A stretch of 64,000 nt of DNA, taken from contig CM057233.1 of NCBI GenBank assembly GCA_029891385.1, forward strand, positions 30,982,540 to 31,046,539, in the 5' to 3' direction. Made by a program: the position numbers and the translations under genes. The notes beneath the pieces are model-generated. The model did not search any database, was not told where the DNA came from, and saw only the letters and a program-made list of their open reading frames with translations. The DNA is from Erythroxylum novogranatense. Its lineage: Eukaryota; Streptophyta; Magnoliopsida; Malpighiales; Erythroxylaceae. Each line of letters opens with the position of its first letter. Within the stretch, counting starts at the first letter, position 1. This document shows, piece after piece, positions 62,270 through 64,000 of the stretch.

Positions 62270-63274
62270 TTAGAATTTCTCATTACAACGAAAACACAAG
62301 CCTTTATCCTTTCGGATTTGTTGTTCCCTTGTAAGTTGTCGTGGGACAAAAGTAGCCACTTTTTCGCCCGTTGTCGAGTTCCTGACAGTAGAAGTTAAGG
62401 TGTTTGTATTGTATGGAGAGTAAGAATTACCTCGAGTTGCCAAAGAAGACCCAACCCCACCTGTTTGACTTCTGCGAATACCCTTTGTTATTGCGAGTTT
62501 TGCTTCATATTCCAGTGCTAGGCTCATGGCCCTGTATACATTCCTTTGAATACGCACATCTGATCGAAGTTCTTCTTTGAGACCATTTAGAAAAACTCCC
62601 AATAAATAGTGTTCTAGCCAATTAGATATTCGTGTTGACCTCTTAGCAAACTCTTGACGGTATTCTTGAACAGTTCCCGTTTGCAGGATTGGACAAAGGT
62701 GCTCATTAGGATTGACAAACTCGGCTAGACCAAAATGTTCATGTAATATTCTGACTAACTCTTGCCAATCATTTATGATCCGGTCGCTGTTGATCCATGA
62801 AAACACCTCCAAGGCTTCCCCTTCCAAATACATCAAAGCCACATCAACTTTATGATCTTCCGAGGTTTGGTAATGTTGAAAATATTTTTTTGCTTTCAAA
62901 ATCCATCCCTGTGGATCTCCATTCTCAAATCTAGGAAAATCCATCTTTGCAAGGATTCTTCAGGGGTGATGATTTTCCCATTCAACATATGCTTCGTCCT
63001 CTTCAATAATAACATTCTTTTTCTTCGGAGGTCGATTGGATTCTCCACTAAAGGTTTGTCGGCTATTTTGAAACTTTTGTTGTGCTACCTCTTCGATTTG
63101 ATTATCCAACCTCTGCAATTGTGCTATTAATGAAGCCAATTGTTGCGGAAGAGTGTTGAGTTGTTGGAGTACTATTTTGAGAGATTGATTAGTTTCTGTT
63201 GAAGTTGTGTTTGGATTTGTTGGTGGTGGAGGTGTTTGTGGTACAGAAGAAGAGTTGCAGGTACCAATGGCCAT
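62270..63274 (-). pseudogene. Reina-like gag
   Basis: The ATG at 63274 opens MAIGTCNSSSVPQTPPPPTN and a coiled-coil-like leucine/glutamine stretch, and ends at a TGA just after ENHHP. The same frame continues 13 bases further with MDFPRFENGDPQGWILKAKK (62944) into the gag domain (YLEGEALEVFSWINSD, EEFAKRS-type core, ISNWLEHYLLGVFLNGLKEE). It stops inside the zinc knuckle: CFRCNEKF then TAA at 62268-62270, followed by the remaining GHHCK. One TGA and one TAA disable an otherwise open frame. Confidence 0.88.
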
Positions 63275-63288
63275 TGTAGAATCGAAGT

Positions 63289-63300
63289 GTTCTGATACCA
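63289..63300 (-). other. Primer binding site of the Reina-like element
   Basis: TGGTATCAGAAC on the minus strand, 4 bases inside the 5' LTR boundary; complementary to initiator-Met tRNA. Confidence 0.85.
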
Positions 63301-63304
63301 AATT

Positions 63305-63739
63305 GGTAGAACTAGAAGGAAATAAAGAAAACTATTTGGAAAGGAAAAATATGTTGTTTATTGAATGCAAATAAACTGATATAGAGAGTACTGGAGAATC
63401 TCACAGACAACCACACCAGTAACAAAAGACAATTCGAGCTACCTAAACTCTAAGAATATACTTAAAAATAGAAAGATTGCACACCTAATGACAATTACTA
63501 TAGACCTATTTATAGACTTGACTCCTAGAGACCTACTTGTTGATAATAATAAATCCTAATTGTAGATAACAACAAATAACTCACCTCTACTGAAAATCGG
63601 AAACTAACAAGTAACTCACTTCTATTGAAAATGTGAAACTACCAATTCTTCCTAGTTTTCCGCTAATAATTGCCAACTAATTACATTATCTGCTCTTGAC
63701 TTAGTCTTCTTGTGAAAGTATGTCTTTAGCGGTCTATCA
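63305..63739 (-). repeat. 5' LTR of the Reina-like element
   Basis: 435 bases, minus-strand start TGATAGACCGCTAAAG and end TTCTAGTTCTACCA, with a TATA-like CTATAAATAGG at 63515-63505. Pairs with the LTR at 58421-58857. Confidence 0.92.
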
Positions 63740-64000
63740 ATGTGTTTATAAAACAAGTGGAGGAACAATTGACAAGGGTAAAAGGAAGCCATAATGCTTA
63801 GTAAGCAAATATACCTGTTGAATGTAGATTGGAGCAAAGGAGATTTGACACTAAAACAATGTATTATAAATATATCATCACTTACCTTTGAAATGGTAAG
63901 TTGGTAAGTTGATGGTACGTTAAAGTGTAGATCTTAGTCTATTAGCTTTTGCAATGTGCTGGCCATAGTGTATGTAACATTTAATTATGGCCTTGTTTTA

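Larger units (their letters stand above)
58421..63739 (-). mobile_element. Reina-like chromovirus, complete with LTRs, 5.3 kb
   Basis: Flanked by ATGTG (58416-58420, 63740-63744). Short LTRs (437 and 435 bases) that differ by scattered substitutions, a polypurine tract, a Met-tRNA primer site and gag-pol with a C-terminal chromodomain-like segment (ILWQNCPSEDVSWESYDLLQ). Compact size and short LTRs point to the Reina clade. Coding is nearly continuous but disabled by stops and frame changes. It lies antisense in intron 3 of the kinase gene. Confidence 0.92.
57661..64000 (+). other. Intron 3 of the dihydroxyacetone kinase gene (partial)
   Basis: Begins G|GTTGGTAACC, and no further kinase exon is found up to 64000. 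It contains the Reina-like element 58421-63739 in antisense orientation. The remaining intron sequence (57661-58415 and 63745-64000) is AT-rich with no feature. Confidence 0.8.

Overview
This window is nuclear DNA of a flowering plant, probably a eudicot. Almost all of it is nested LTR retrotransposons. One host gene enters near the right edge. There are no bacterial, CRISPR or tRNA/rRNA features. The plant assignment rests on the Ty3/Gypsy lineages present (Tekay/Del-like and Reina-like chromoviruses, Athila and Tat), on initiator-Met tRNA primer sites, and on a spliced dihydroxyacetone kinase gene of plant type. The exact species cannot be read from the sequence.

Layout. (1) 1-12.2 kb: a Tat-like 3' remnant (1-624, continuing 10866-11.9 kb) is split by a Tekay/Del-like element (625-10860). 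That element's reverse transcriptase is itself split by an opposite-strand solo LTR (5546-8294, TSD TTTAC). (2) 12.2-50.1 kb: two tandem, decayed Athila elements that appear to share a middle LTR (about 16.3-16.8 kb). Copy A runs 12.2-16.3 kb. Copy B is the host of four further insertions: a complete 12.4-kb Tekay/Del-like element on the minus strand (18244-30620, TSD CGTGA); a TIR element filled with trinucleotide repeats (31804-33047); a 5.3-kb solo LTR (33604-38866, TSD CCCCT); and a 3.2-kb solo LTR (39606-45673, TSD AACAT) that contains another 2.9-kb solo LTR (39620-42475, TSD TCGAT/CCGAT). Athila B coding resumes after each interruption, which proves the nesting. (3) 50.1-54.7 kb: AT-rich sequence without a recognised gene, with one long-TIR element candidate. 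(4) 54.7-64 kb: the first three coding exons (59 codons) of dihydroxyacetone kinase on the plus strand. Its third intron holds a complete Reina-like element on the minus strand (58421-63739, TSD ATGTG) and runs off the window.

The most interesting signal is inside the LTRs. Four diverged LTR copies of the TGTAAC family (element 1, both LTRs of element 2, two solo LTRs; five sequences in all) are very long but share only short islands, in fixed order. These are a TATA region, a strong 5' splice site, a TGTTATAG|AGGC 3' splice site, a 67-68-nt hairpin-containing segment ending in a second 5' splice site (GTGAGTAACCTAG), a 51-nt predicted three-way junction, and a pyrimidine-tract/CAG 3' splice site. 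The TGTTGG-family LTRs show the same plan with different sequence. This looks like a multi-exon spliced leader encoded within the LTR. All six LTR types also carry one compact CpG-dense block of dyad-symmetric words, with a different word in each family.

A second caution concerns the element at 18.2-30.6 kb. It has perfect TSDs and near-identical LTRs, but its reading frames are shredded, and its LTRs differ mainly by one-base losses in homopolymer runs. That pattern suggests consensus error in the assembly rather than natural decay.
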